A stretch of DNA of 64,000 bases, from positions 183,279,654 through 183,343,653 of the forward strand of contig JARDYH010000001.1 of the NCBI GenBank assembly GCA_029215795.1, read 5' to 3'. The DNA is from Anniella stebbinsi. Taxonomy: Eukaryota > Chordata > Lepidosauria > Squamata > Anniellidae. The notes under the pieces are model-generated. The model searched no databases. It was not told the origin of the DNA and saw only the letters and a program-made list of their open reading frames with translations. This document shows positions 22,720 to 33,300 of the stretch, piece by piece. Both the position numbers and the translations under genes were made by a program. Position 1 is the stretch's first letter, and each line of letters opens with the position of its first letter.

Positions 22720-23085
22720 TCTAAACACTCCTTTCTAATGAGGCATCTACCATGTCATTGAGGTCTCCTCCTCCTAAGACCATGCCTTGTCTGAATTCTT
22801 CTAATATTCTCATTGCGTCTTTCATAAAAATGTCCTCCCTTTGTTGGGATTACTGAGTGATCCCAATGTGAGCTGCATTTTCCCGTTTCCCTTTAACACA
22901 GATGTGCCTCCTTCTTGGATCTCTAACTATATCTGTCAGTGTAATCAAGCACTTTGTTTTGCTAGCAGTATTGCCAATTGCTTTGAATTAGGTGAACCAG
23001 GTACATAAAATTGTTCCCCTAATCATTTTAAATTTAACTTGGTTTTGGGCTTTTGGCGTGTCTCCTGCAGTAATAAGGTAGCCTT
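22720..23085 (-). mobile_element. L1 LINE, endonuclease fragment in opposite orientation
   Basis: Minus strand: LLQETRQKPKTKLNLK (catalytic QET), SKQLAILLAK, and MVLGGGDLNDMVDA (from GGDFN). Two or more stops and frameshifts. Confidence 0.7.
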
Positions 23086-23130
23086 GTGTAGGAGGGCCTT
23101 TAAGGGACCTGATTGGTGCAGGGGGGACAG

Positions 23131-23236
23131 TAAAGCGTGCTTTCCAGGGCCTCCGGAAAATGTGCAATTCCCCCAACCATGCTGATGCCATGGCTGGGGA
23201 AATTGCACTTTCTGGAGACCCTGGAAAGTGCATTTT
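23131..23236. repeat. Near-perfect palindrome with about 49-bp arms
   Basis: Arm 1 (23131-23180) and arm 2 (23188-23236) are reverse complements around CTGATGC. Shared core: GCTTTCCAGGGCCTCCGGAA against the reversed GCACTTTCCAGGGTCTCCAG. Confidence 0.8.
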
Positions 23237-23617
23237 GCTGAGGGCTCGGGAGGCTCATGCAGCTTCCAGGAAGCTTGGCAAATGCTTGCACAGCTTGGCT
23301 CCTGGAAGCGGGGCTGCGCAAGCAGGGCTTGGCGAGCTTGAGGGGCAGGCCCCCAGCGAGTTCTCCAAAGTCTAGTCCCAGCAGAATCTAGGTGGCTTGT
23401 TGAGGTAGGCTGTTCCTGCCTCAATTCAGTTTTCAGAACCTCTGATTTAAATACTTACTCCATCCCTAGACACAATGATCATATTGTATCATATTGTATC
23501 ATACTGCTTCTCCAGAAGATTTTGGCTGGATCAAAATGAGCAAATATGTCTGCGTTATGATGAGCATTTATGGAAATAGTTTCTGATGAACTCAGTGGGA
23601 GTCTAAGTAAAAATTCT
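23237..23617. other. Unassigned intron 2 sequence
   Basis: GC-rich to 23380 with AAGCTTGGC repeats, otherwise nothing recognised. Confidence 0.4.
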
Positions 23618-24661
23618 GCTAAGAGACTTGTGGCAAAGAGTGCTTATCAATGGTACCTTTTCACACTGGGAGGAGGTAACGAGCGGGGTACCGCAGGGCT
23701 CAGTCCTGGGCCCAGTGCTCTTCAACATTTTTATTAATGATTTGGACAAGGAGGTGCAGGGAACGCTTATCAAATTTGCCAACGACACAAAATTGGGTGA
23801 GATGGCTAATACCCTGGAAGACAGAAACAAACTCCAAAGTGATCTTGATAGATTGGAGCGCTGGGCTGAAAACAACCGAATGAAATTTAATAGGGATAAA
23901 TGCCAAGTTCTATACCTAGGAAAAAGAAACCAAATGCACAGTTACAAGATGGGGGATACTTCGCTCAGCAATACGACAAGCGAGAAGGATCTTGGAATTG
24001 TTGTAGATCACAAGCTGAATATGAGCCAGCAGTGTGATGTGGCTGCAAAAAAAGCAAATGCTGTTTTGGGCTGCATTAATAGAAGTATAGCTTCCAAATC
24101 ACGCAAGATACTGGTTCCCCTCTATTCGGCACTAGTTAGCCCCCATCTTGAGTATTCTGTCCAGTTCTGGGCACCACACCTCAAGAAGGATGCAGACAAT
24201 CTGCAGGGGATTCAGAGGAGGGCAACGAGGATTATCAGGGGTCTGGAAACAAAACCCTCTGAGGAGAGATTGAAAGAACTAGGCATGTTTAGCCTAGAGA
24301 AGAGAAGATTGTGGGGAGGGATGATAGCACTCTTCAAGTACTTGAAAGGTGGTCACACAGAGGAAGGCCAGGATCTCTTCGCGATCAACCCAGAATGCAG
24401 GACACAGAATAATGGGGCTGAAGTTACAGGAAGCCAGATTCCGGCTGGACATCAGGAGAAACTTCCTGACTGTTAGAGCAATACGACAATGGAACCAATG
24501 ACCTGGGGATGTTGTGGGCTCTCCCACATTAGAGGCCTTCAAGAGGCAGCTGGACAACCCTCTATCAGGGATGCTTTAAAGTAGATTCCTGCATTGAGCA
24601 GGGGGTTGGACTCTATGGCCTTATAGGCCCTTTGAACTCTACTATTCTATGATTCTATGAA
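23618..24661 (+). mobile_element. CR1 LINE, 5'-truncated copy with the longest open frame in the window
   Basis: A 282-codon frame (23628-24476) runs GVPQGSVLGPVLFNIFINDL, FANDTKLG, WAENNRMKFNRDKCQVLYLG, HLEYSVQFWAPHLKKDADNL, RRATRIIRGLETK, up to a frameshift just before the conserved end; the 3' end finishes with ATTCTATGATTCTATGA. The RT active site FADD is FAND, so it is inactive even though open. It is the youngest-looking CR1 and a useful reference for the two duplicated copies. Confidence 0.92.
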
Positions 24662-25245
24662 ACGCAAAGTTATTAATCAATCAAATGACTGGCAGATTTT
24701 AAAATAATTGAATTCCCCTGGTTTTTGAAAAGGAAATTTAACATTACAATGTTGCAAAGTAAACAAAAACTGAAACTAAAAAGCAAAAAACAAACAAGAC
24801 ATTACCTGAATAGATGTGTACAAATGAGCCTTTTCTCCCCCTCTTCAGAAATGTTCTCTCTGCCTTCAAAATACCCCACTATTGATAGTTTCCTGCTACC
24901 TCATCTTCACTGTCAGAATGCTGATAGGAGGACTGCACTAGGGCATGCTTGACCTATGTCAAGATCAGAATTCTAAAATCCTTGGGCGAGTTTCCATGGA
25001 TAGATGAGGATCTTTGCATAGAGCCACCCTACACATGGGTAGGGCAACATGAACAGGGAGGGAAGGGAGAGGAGCTAGTGGATTCATTCCTGCTCCCTCA
25101 CCCCCATGTGTGCAAAGCTTACACATGAGCTGAATAGGGCTAGATTCTCACAAAGATCTCAATGAATACTCCTATAATGTGAATGCAAATTTGGTGTAAT
25201 GTGTGAATAACTCTAGTGTGAAGCACAATTCCTGCATCCTCTCCC

Positions 25246-25248
<3 letters not shown>
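24662..25248. other. Unassigned intron 2 sequence
   Basis: No recognised feature. Confidence 0.4.

Positions 25249-25281
<33 letters not shown>
25249..25281. repeat. (AC)n microsatellite
   Basis: About 16 CA units. Confidence 0.95.
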
Positions 25282-25284
<3 letters not shown>

Positions 25285-25665
25285 GAGCAAAGAAAAGGAC
25301 TCTCTCACTGTATTTCTACATCTGAAAAGTTAGTAATTGTATCTAATAAATGGATCTCACTTCCCATGCTTCATTTATCTACCATGTAGAAAGGATGATC
25401 AGGAATTGGGTTGCCCTTGTACTGCATTTCTGGTTTCAGAAAGAGAGTGTGAGATCCCGATTCCTCTGCTTCCCTTACTTGTGCTTCCCAGCCCCCCCAC
25501 GCCCCCAACATTTCCTGAGGATGAAACTACATTTTACTTTAAAGCTAGTTCCTTCCTATTTTACTCAAACACAAGTACATGGGACCTATTACAGATCAGG
25601 ACCCTAGAGTGGAGGTTGGGTTGATTTTACCCTTTGTCCTATGGCTGGAATTTACATTGGGCAAA

Positions 25666-25670
<5 letters not shown>

Positions 25671-25729
<59 letters not shown>
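25671..25729. repeat. (TC)n(AC)n compound microsatellite
   Basis: About 15 TC units directly followed by about 15 AC units. Confidence 0.95.
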
Positions 25730-25732
<3 letters not shown>

Positions 25733-26189
25733 CTAAGGTCCCAATCTATATAGTAACATGTAGCCTGACCTTGTGAGGTAATATTCCATAACTAAATAAG
25801 AATTGAACACAGAATAGAATTGTTGTCCTCTGCATATGCATGACATAACTTTACCAGCAGCTGCTGCTATAGACTTTAATGGGGCAGAAAAAAAATGAAC
25901 AACCATTGGACCAGTGCTCAGAATTACACCAAACCAATGAAAAACCTACCTTCTTGAAAAGTCTGAATAAAGTACCTCAATAGGTTTTACTTAAAAATAA
26001 ATAAATAAATGATAACTCCTGCAAATTGGAGCAAGGAAGCAATTCCATGTCTCCTAGAGAGAGATCCTATCTACACACGCAGGATAAAAGACTTTGAAAA
26101 TGTTTTGAAAATAGTTCTCAAAACTGTTATAAACTGTTTTAAAGTGTTTTAAAGCAGTAGTGTAGATAGGCTCACAGTCTGGGGAGAAG

Positions 26190-26593
26190 GGGACATGAGA
26201 TTGTTCAATTTCCTGACTCTGACCTTGTAGCCAGGGCTCTGAGCTGGGAGCCAGGAAGCCATGCTCCCTGCCCTCTCTCACTCATAGCCGACGTGGAGAG
26301 AACTACACCATCCACACTCGCTAAGTGGAACATGGAGGTGGGAAAAGGAGGTGTTTCCTGGCACAGGGAGCGGAAGGAGACCAGGGTGGTTGCATTACGC
26401 TGTCTCCTGTGGCCTCCTCAGCCTCCTTCCCTCCCTCTCCAAGGCACTGCTACTAGATGGACAAAATCACCCATCTAGCAGAAATACAGGGCTGGATGCC
26501 AAGGCGAAGGTCATCTCTGTGCTGCCCCCACTCTGCATAGGGTTCCGACCAGCCTCTGAGGCTGATGAGAATTATGATAGGATTACACCCTAA
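26190..26593 (-). repeat. Unnamed interspersed repeat family A, copy 2
   Basis: The reverse complement begins TTAGGGTGTAATCCTATC and shares ordered blocks with 16937-17340, including CTAGATGGGTGATTTTGTCC. Both boundaries other than 26593 are approximate. Confidence 0.6.
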
Positions 26594-27054
26594 ATGTGTC
26601 CATTTTCAGCATTTTTTAAATTTGCATTTTAACTGGCAATTAGATTGTTTTGAAATTTTTCACAATTTCAGACCTCATTAAAATAGTTCACTGTACCAGA
26701 TCTTAAGTTACTAGCTCAACAGGTGTGATTTTATAAGCTATAGCATTTTAAGGCTTATAAAGATGGAATCTATGTGAGTGTGTCTCACTTTAACTAAAGA
26801 AGAACTCCCAGATGCCCATAAAATAAATAATATTTAGCAGCTACGTTCAGCAGCAGACATTCTTGTGAAGAGACCTCACAGTGCACAATCTATTATTGCT
26901 TATTTATTAAGGTAAAATTAATTTTCAGCAATTCTGAACAAATCCTGGAAATTTTGGATAACTTCTGAGCTCTTTCTGAATTGATCCAATACACATACAC
27001 TAGCAACAATCACACATAGAGGGCAGATTACAACAAAAGCTGATATTTCCTTAC
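26594..27054. other. Intron 2 sequence next to the exon 2 donor
   Basis: It contains the minus-strand donor GTAAGG at 27054. No repeat recognised. Confidence 0.5.
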
Positions 27055-27453
27055 CTTGGATTTCAGTAGATGCACTGCCATTAGACCATGCCGTCCACTT
27101 GTTCCTATGCTTGCCAATCTCCTGGACTTTGCAAATATAGTGCCCCTGATCAGCTTGTTGGAGGTTCAGGATCAAAAATGCGTACATTGTCCTATGTCTC
27201 TCCTCAAGAAGATGAAGCCTTTGTTTATAGAACTGATGTGTGTAATTTCCATAGTACTGGACTACCCCATATTTAGTCATTTTGATCATCAGATACTCCT
27301 TGGTTGGTGGAAGGGCAAAGACCCAACGGACAGCTAGCAGATTCTCTATTCGTCTTTTTTGAGAAACATGGCAAAATAGGGTAGCATTGTCTCCAACCAC
27401 ATATTGTACTTTGGGTCCTGGAGAGACAGTGACATTCAGAGCTCCAGAAACAT
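27055..27453 (-). CDS. VSTM4: VSTM4 exon 2: complete V-set immunoglobulin domain
   Basis: This 399-nt exon is bounded by a TTTGCAG acceptor (27454-27455 are its AG) and a GTAAGG donor (27054 downward), and is phase 1 at both ends. It encodes residues 17-150. Ig hallmarks are visible: Cys44 (LFCHV), the core Trp60 (VRWVF), and the DQGHYIC motif with Cys124 for the domain disulphide. N-glycosylation sequons lie at Asn23, Asn39, Asn86 and Asn141. The sequence ALNVTVSPGP, the block HVSQKRR and the block HRNKWTAWSNGS match VSTM4 as I recall it. In chick and mammals a secreted fragment of this region (peptide Lv) is reported to modulate L-type calcium channels; the basic KRR (49-51) before the corresponding segment is kept here. 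No stop or frameshift is present, so the exon looks functional. A MITE lies about 150 bp upstream of the acceptor. Confidence 0.95.
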
Positions 27454-27605
27454 CTGCAAAGGGAAGGAAAGACAAATGCATCCAAGCAGACTCTCATAAT
27501 ACTGAGGTGTGTGCAATAAAGGTATAATATATTTGTTAGTGTTTTTTCTTTTGTTGCTAGGGTACCTATTTTCCTAGCACTCCTTTTTCAACTACCAGCA
27601 ACAAA

Positions 27606-27959
27606 GGTCCCCTCTACAAGGATTCGCTTTTGCGCCTGGTTAGGCGATTATGCGCATAATCGCTGAAGCGCATTTACACCTAATACCTCTGCACAAGAGG
27701 CAGCGAGAGGCGGCAAAGCGCATTAACGGATGTCCAAAATGCGCTTTCCAAGTAGTTAATGCGCATAAGCGCTTGTTCACATAGTCAAAATGCGCTTTAA
27801 CGCCGGAGCAAAATAAAACTCGCGATTTAACGCGCATTCGATAATGCGCACAATCGGAGAGATAACGCGCCTCTACACCCGATTTGCGCTCCGTTCTTGT
27901 AGAGGTAATTTTTTTAAAGCACCTTGAAAGAGCTTTAAACCTCTCTTGTAGAGGCAGCC
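27606..27959 (+). mobile_element. GCGC-rich MITE (family 2), copy A
   Basis: 354 bp with ends GGTCCCCTCTACAAGGATTC and CTCTTGTAGAGGCAGCC, which are imperfect inverted repeats sharing CCTCTACAAG. Flanked by AAA on both sides (possible 3-bp target duplication). The inside is full of GCGCATT/AATGCGC palindromes. It lies about 150 bp upstream of the VSTM4 exon 2 acceptor. Confidence 0.8.
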
Positions 27960-28466
27960 AAAGGGAAAAGCCACACCCTTAACAGATGTGTTAATTACCA
28001 GCCACAGTCATGGCCAGTAGTTAAGGTTCTGTAGTAAAATAAGCAATTTAAAGGGGTAATGAGGAGTGTTCTTACATACATAGTTTTACCAATCTTCCTG
28101 AAATTTATATGTGCCAGAAAGAAATGTCAGTTTTAGGTAACCTGAACATTTCAGAAAGATTGTTAAAAGATTGAGGGAGGGACGGAGGGAGGGAGGGCAG
28201 TTTAAATTGTGTGTGGGGGGGGAATCTCACTCAATCAAAATGAAACTGAAATCCAGGGCTGGCAAGGATATTGTCCCACTTTCTTCAAACATCAAAAGTT
28301 TCCTGTTCTCCTTTATTGTAGTTGGTGGTACGGGAGTTCTTTTTTTAAAAAATGTCATTCACTTATTTTTTAAAATTACTTTAATTTGCACAATGAGTCT
28401 ATGAAGTTCTCATAACTACATGCATGCTCGATTGAGCCTCTCTCTCCCTTGCCAAAAGCTGATAAT
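27960..28466. other. Unassigned intron 1 sequence between two inverted family-2 MITEs
   Basis: GGGA-rich near 28175; nothing else recognised. Confidence 0.4.
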
Positions 28467-28821
28467 GGCCTCCTCCACACGAGACGTTTAATGAGCCTTG
28501 AAGGCTCATTATAAATTTTACCTCCACACCAGCGGAGCGCAAAACGAGCGTACAGGCGCGTTATCTCCCCGATAATGCGCATTTTCGAATGCGCGTTAAA
28601 TAGCGACTTTTATTTTGCTCCGGCCGTTAAAGCGCATTTTCGCGGTGTGAACAAGCGATTATGCGCGTTAACTTCTTGTAAAGCGCTTTTTGGACATCAA
28701 TTAATGCGCTTCGCCGCCTCTCGCCGCCTCCCGTGCAGAGGGATTAGGAGTAAATGCGCCTCTGCGATAATGCGCATAATCGCCGAACCGGGCGCAAAAG
28801 CGCATCCTTGTGGAGGGGGCC
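28467..28821 (-). mobile_element. GCGC-rich MITE (family 2), copy B
   Basis: 355 bp, the inverse orientation of copy A: GGCCTCCTCCACACGAGACG ... GCATCCTTGTGGAGGGGGCC. Same core (GCGCATTTTCGAATGCGCGT). More diverged at the ends. Confidence 0.78.
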
Positions 28822-29034
28822 TTAGACTGTTGAGGGGGTGGGGGGAATGGAATAACTGCAGAGAGGAAGAAAAGCATTTCACTTCCAAGGGTAACAATTC
28901 CACAGGTTGGAACAGTATTATTGTGCTTTGCTTGTCTGTGCATGTGGGGGGGGGGAGGTGTTCTCTTATTACTCTTACTCTATTTAAGTATGGATTTAAA
29001 ATTAAAAGCATGATCATTAGTGCAATCATACACA

Positions 29035-29112
29035 TATCTACTCAGAAGTACATTCCATTGAGTGCAATGGATCTTACTCCCAGGTAAGTGCATAGAGGAT
29101 TGTAGGCTTAAT
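29035..29112. repeat. Short palindromic repeat of about 75 bp, copy 1
   Basis: CTACTCAGAAGTACATTCCA TTGAGTGCAATGG ... CCCAGGTAAGTGCATAGAGG ATTGTAGG. Related copies at 30125-30212 and 30438-30505. A type of repeat I associate with squamates. Confidence 0.6.
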
Positions 29113-29692
29113 TTTTAAAATCATTAACTTGCTTGAAGGGATGAGTGGATTTTAATGTTCTCATGATATTTATTTAAAGATGGATTTTACATGATTTATT
29201 CTTGCGGATTCTTGCTGTAGTATTACTTAATTTTTTAAACAATTACTGGTTGGTGGTAATTAAATAAAATTAATATATCTTTGTCTATGATTTGAGTTTC
29301 TGAGAGCTCTGTGTATGTTGGGACCATGGTGTTTTGTGAGAGGAAGGTTTAAGCTCCCCCCACGTTTTCATCTCAAAATCCCCCCCCCAGGACAAAAAAG
29401 AAAAAAAGGCTTCACTGATTACTTTTTTTAACCACCTCTCCCTCATGAGGGGGTGGTATGGGGTGGGGGAGTGTGGGGACTTTAAACCTTCTTCGCTTGA
29501 CATGCTATGGTCTCGAACTGAATTGGGGCTTGCAAGAAAATAGGACAAACAAGTTAGAAAATTTTGTTTGCCCAGTGAGTGAGTGAGAAGAAAGCATGTA
29601 TCGTGATTGAGGCAATATCTAATATATTTTTATTTGTTTGAGGGGGAAATAGGAGTATTTGTGTCTGTGTGAGAGAGACAGAGAGAGAGAGA

Positions 29693-29994
29693 GGCTTAAT
29701 TTGGATGATATTTTAGGCAACGGGGGGGGGGGGGGAAGAGGCGACAGACGGTGCGTTATTTTTGGAGTGCCCAACAATGACTTGTTGCCTCTCCCTATCG
29801 CACAGCTGAAAGTGGCGGCCTCATAATAAGCAATGGGGCTCCGAAAAACAGTGGAGCAGCCCATTGTTTTCCCCCGTTGCTTAATAACGTACCGTCAGTT
29901 GTGTGTGCATTGTGTGTCACATGACACAATAAGCAACACAACTGACGGTTGCCTCTTCACCCTCCGTTGCCTAAAGTGTCATCCGAACTAAGCC
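29693..29994. mobile_element. 302-bp MITE sharing ends with the 38863-42117 transposon
   Basis: Terminal repeats GGCTTAATTTGGATGATATT and its partner AGTGTCATCCGAACTAAGCC. Flanked by AGA (3-bp duplication, although inside a GA tract). The right ~95 bp (GTTGTGTGTGCATTGTGTGT ... AACACAATAAGCAAC) also matches the right end of the large element. Confidence 0.8.
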
Positions 29995-30124
29995 AGAGAG
30001 TGGTTTTGGAGGCTTTTACTTTCCTGTGCAAACTCAACTTTGCTTGGTTTGCAGTGTGTGTGTGTCTCTCTTACTCTTTTTAAATATGGAATTTATATTA
30101 AAAGCATAATTTCTCTGTGATTGA

Positions 30125-30212
30125 TTATTGCAGCTCCTATACATACCTGGGAATGAGTTTCACTGAACTTAATGAGGCTTACTTTTGAGTAGCCACACAT
30201 AGGATTGTATTT
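30125..30212. repeat. Short palindromic repeat, copy 2
   Basis: CCTATACATACCTGGGAATG ... TTACTTTTGAGTAGCCACAC ATAGGATTGTA. Confidence 0.6.
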
Positions 30213-30437
30213 TCAATGGATTTATTGAATGAAGGGGACAAGAACACAGTGCGAAAGGGAGGGGAGCATCAAATCAAACATGCTATAAAGGCTTAAAAAA
30301 TAGGGTCACTTTGGACAAGTCAACTTTACAACCCAACAAACCACCTGCATATTGAACACAACAAGCCGGAAATCCCTTGTTTAAACACCTCAGGGAATCA
30401 TGAGTGAAGAAAAAAGGTCAGAGAGGCTGCAATTCTA

Positions 30438-30505
30438 TACCCACTTACCTAAAAACAAGTTCCATTGAACTCAATGGGGTTTACCCATAAAGGATTGCAG
30501 TGTTA
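30438..30505. repeat. Short palindromic repeat, copy 3
   Basis: GCAATTCTATACCCACTTAC ... CATTGAACTCAATGGGGTTT ... AAAGGATTGCAG. Confidence 0.6.
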
Positions 30506-30559
30506 AAAATGGCAATGGGATCGTAAAAGCTTTATTTTTAATTTATGATGAATAAACCA

Positions 30560-31325
30560 ACTGCAGGAATAAATTAATTCTGGAATATCTCCCTATCCAA
30601 TTTCTCCACACAATGCATAATTTTATACACCATTATCATGTCTCCCATATTCCCCTTTTCTGTATACTAAACAGCCCTAGATTTTGTAACCTTTCCTCAT
30701 AGGGGAGTTGCTTCAGCCCTCCAGCATCATTTTAGAGTGTCATCAGATGGGGGAGGGGAAATTGCAGTTCCCTACTGTCGCTTCTCTGCACCCGCTCCTG
30801 TCCACAGTACTTCCTCTTTCTACAGGAAGAAGAAAGAGGAAGTAAACAAACACCAAACACCAAATGGCCCACAGCAGGAAATGGCAGCACATTCCTTTTT
30901 TTTTTTTTTTTTTTTTAAAGTCAGACTAAAAGGGGTCCATTTTGTGATGGAAAACAGGCAAGAAGGAGTAGGAGGCATGCAGGAAATGAATGACGTTACC
31001 TAAAGTATGTGCGAACATTCATAAGTGGGCAGTAGCAAGCGTGTGATAAAACGCTCATCTGATGACGCTCTTAGTTGCTCTTTTCTGCACTTTTTCAAAC
31101 TTTGCAATGTCCCTTTTTAGGTGCAATGACTAGAACTGTACAATGTATTCCAAGTGAGGTTACACTATAGATTTGTATACAGGGAGCATGATCATGGCAG
31201 TTTTATTTTCAATTCCTTTCCCAATTATGCCTTGGAATACATGGAATTTACCTTTTTTCACAGCAGTTGTACACTGGGTCAACGTTTCATTGAGCTGTCA
31301 ACCATAACCCCAAGCTCTCTTTCTT
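30560..31325 (-). mobile_element. CR1-family LINE, 3' region, older subfamily, split by a MITE
   Basis: Reversed CR1 blocks: CAGCCCTAGATTTTGTAACC, TTTCCTCATAGGGGAGTTGC, then after the insertion GTTGCTCTTTTCTGCACTTT, CAATGACTAGAACTGTACAA, ATTGAGCTGTCAACCATAAC. It belongs to a different subfamily from the other CR1 copies here. Confidence 0.75.
30736..31069 (-). mobile_element. MITE family 3, copy 1, inserted in CR1
   Basis: Ends AGTGTCATCAGATG and CATCTGATGACGCT are inverted repeats. The flanks TTTTAG and CTTAG look like a degenerate target duplication. A 22-base poly-T lies inside. Its reverse complement aligns along its length with 61522-61864 and partly with 49963-50075. Confidence 0.7.
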
Positions 31326-32041
31326 TTTTTCTTTTCACCCCAGTTTTTATTTTTATTATGAATTTAATAAACAGAAGAAAAAACAAATTGTGAAGAAAAA
31401 AAGAACAAACTTTAAATGCACAGAAACATTGCATTTAAAGCACTAAAAAAGGGGGAGAAAGTTATGCAACGGTTTCAAGAAAAGCAAATATCCATGTATT
31501 TATCCACTCTCAAGTGGATAATATATACCATTCGTTCAAATGTTGATAGCGTTGTTAAGTCCTCAGTCCATTGCATTATAGGAGGTGAACATTTATCTTT
31601 GCAACATAATATTAAACTTTTCGCTGTCATGAGGGCTTGGGAAATCCATTTGTGCTGACCCTGTGTTGACTTCACAGAAACCAGTAGGTAGTTTAGGAGG
31701 ACATGCACATCATTCCATACTAAAGACTGTTTCAATTCAAAGTTTATCCTTATTATGACCTCCTCCCCAAAGGGGGAAACTATTAGGCATTGCCAGAACC
31801 TACAAATCAGAGAAGTATTAAGTATGTTACATCGCCAACAATTATGCAAATTAACTCCTTATTTAAAAGGCGTTGTGAGGATCCAATAAACCTGAAACAA
31901 TTTATTTTGCTGAGCGAGACATAGCCTAAGATCAGATACAGCCACTAAGGCCACTAAGGCCACAATCCATTGATGAAACAAAATAAAATACTCAAACTCT
32001 CTATTCCATTCCTATCTTAGACCCTGAGTATCATATATATT

Positions 32042-32077
32042 TACCGATAGATAGATAGAGATAGATAGATACATGGT
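32042..32077. repeat. (GATA)n microsatellite
   Basis: ATAGATAGATAGAGATAGAT runs, inside the L1. Confidence 0.85.
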
Positions 32078-32848
32078 CGACATGCCTGTTCAACTGCTAT
32101 AAGCATTTCCAACAGTAATGAAGGCTCTGAAGCTATAAAAGTGGCTGAACCAAACATAGATTCCAGCAAGTGTTGCAGTTGCAAGTATTGCCATTTAGCC
32201 AAAATAGGTAAATTATATTTAACATATAAATTAAAAAATGACAAAAAATCATTGTCCAGACCTATTTATTGATCCAATGTAAAAACCATCCTATACATGT
32301 CCTCCACAAAAACACTTTCTTTCCAATTCTTAAATCTGGATTTCCCCATAAAGTCAAAATTGTGCGTGAGAGACTGGATCAAACAGTAATTGACATGATA
32401 CTATATGCCACACCTCTCTAGCAGCCAAGGTTGTAGGAAGGGGTTGTTTATTCTGGTATGTCAAGAGCCTAGTTCCATCCATTTGAGGAGAGTGTCTATA
32501 CATAAGGATTCCAGAACTGACCAGGATGGACAATCTAAATGAACTGGTAAAGACCAAAACTAACTGCAAGCCAATAGGTAGGCCCAATGGTACAAAGCAA
32601 GGTTTGGAAAACCAAATCCACCTTCTTTAATTAAGTGGAAGCTACATCGTGGTGGGGAAGAAACCCAGAAGAATTTATGAAACAGAGCATTAAGTTGTTG
32701 AAAATATTTGCCAGGTATAAGTGAAGGAATCCCAAACATGACATACACAATTCAAGGTATAATATTCATCTTTAGTGTGTTGACTTTACCCCATAGACTC
32801 AACCTTAATGATGCCCATCTATCTATGTCTCACACAATTTCATTAATC

Positions 32849-33100
32849 TAGGCTGACCAGATAAAATCCAGGTCAAGGCTCATGTAACTCTAACAGTTGT
32901 AGAGAAAAGGGAATTTCAGCCAGTGTCATTTGTATGCAATTAGTTCCTGGTGAAATTCCCTCTTCATCACAACAGTTAAAGGTGCAGGCACTATACTAGA
33001 GTGACCATATACAAAAGAAGGCAGCCCCCCTGCAACTTTAAAAGTTGTGATGAAGTTAAAGTTACATGAGCCCTGACCTGGATTTTATCTGGTCACCCTA
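32849..33100. mobile_element. 252-bp hAT-like MITE with perfect 8-bp target duplication
   Basis: Ends TAGGCTGACCAGATAAAATC and, reversed, TAGGGTGACCAGATAAAATC; the inverted arms extend about 40 bp (to GGCTCATGTAAC). Flanked by CATTAATC at 32841-32848 and 33101-33108. The 8-bp duplication and TAGGG-type end fit the hAT superfamily. Confidence 0.9.
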
Positions 33101-33300
33101 CATTAATCAGCTTATTCGCAGAAAGGTAATAAAATCAGGGCACCATTGAAATTGCCCATTAGCCAACACCCTAGGAAATATGTATCAATCCAATCAGCAT
33201 CAATTCAGACTTTGACCAATTTATGGAATAACCAGACAGCTCACCAAAAGTCTTAATCAATTTAATCAAAGCAGGAATAGATGACTGGAGTTTAGAAAAC

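Noticed and set aside
22195..23085. L1 with a 5' inversion by twin priming
   Set aside because: The order of the sense RT and antisense endonuclease pieces is the reverse of what twin priming makes.
23628..24476. 282-codon open frame as a possible active gene
   Set aside because: It is the 3' half of a CR1 reverse transcriptase with the catalytic FADD changed to FAND, and is 5'-truncated.
27606..27959. GCGC-rich block near exon 2 as a CpG regulatory element or alternative promoter
   Set aside because: Two other copies with matching ends (28467-28821, 45425-45768) show it is a transposable repeat; regulatory use is not excluded but not supported.
27606..30000. CRISPR-like or tandem array from the repeated palindromic motifs
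   Set aside because: Repeats are not regularly spaced with unique spacers and the genome is vertebrate.
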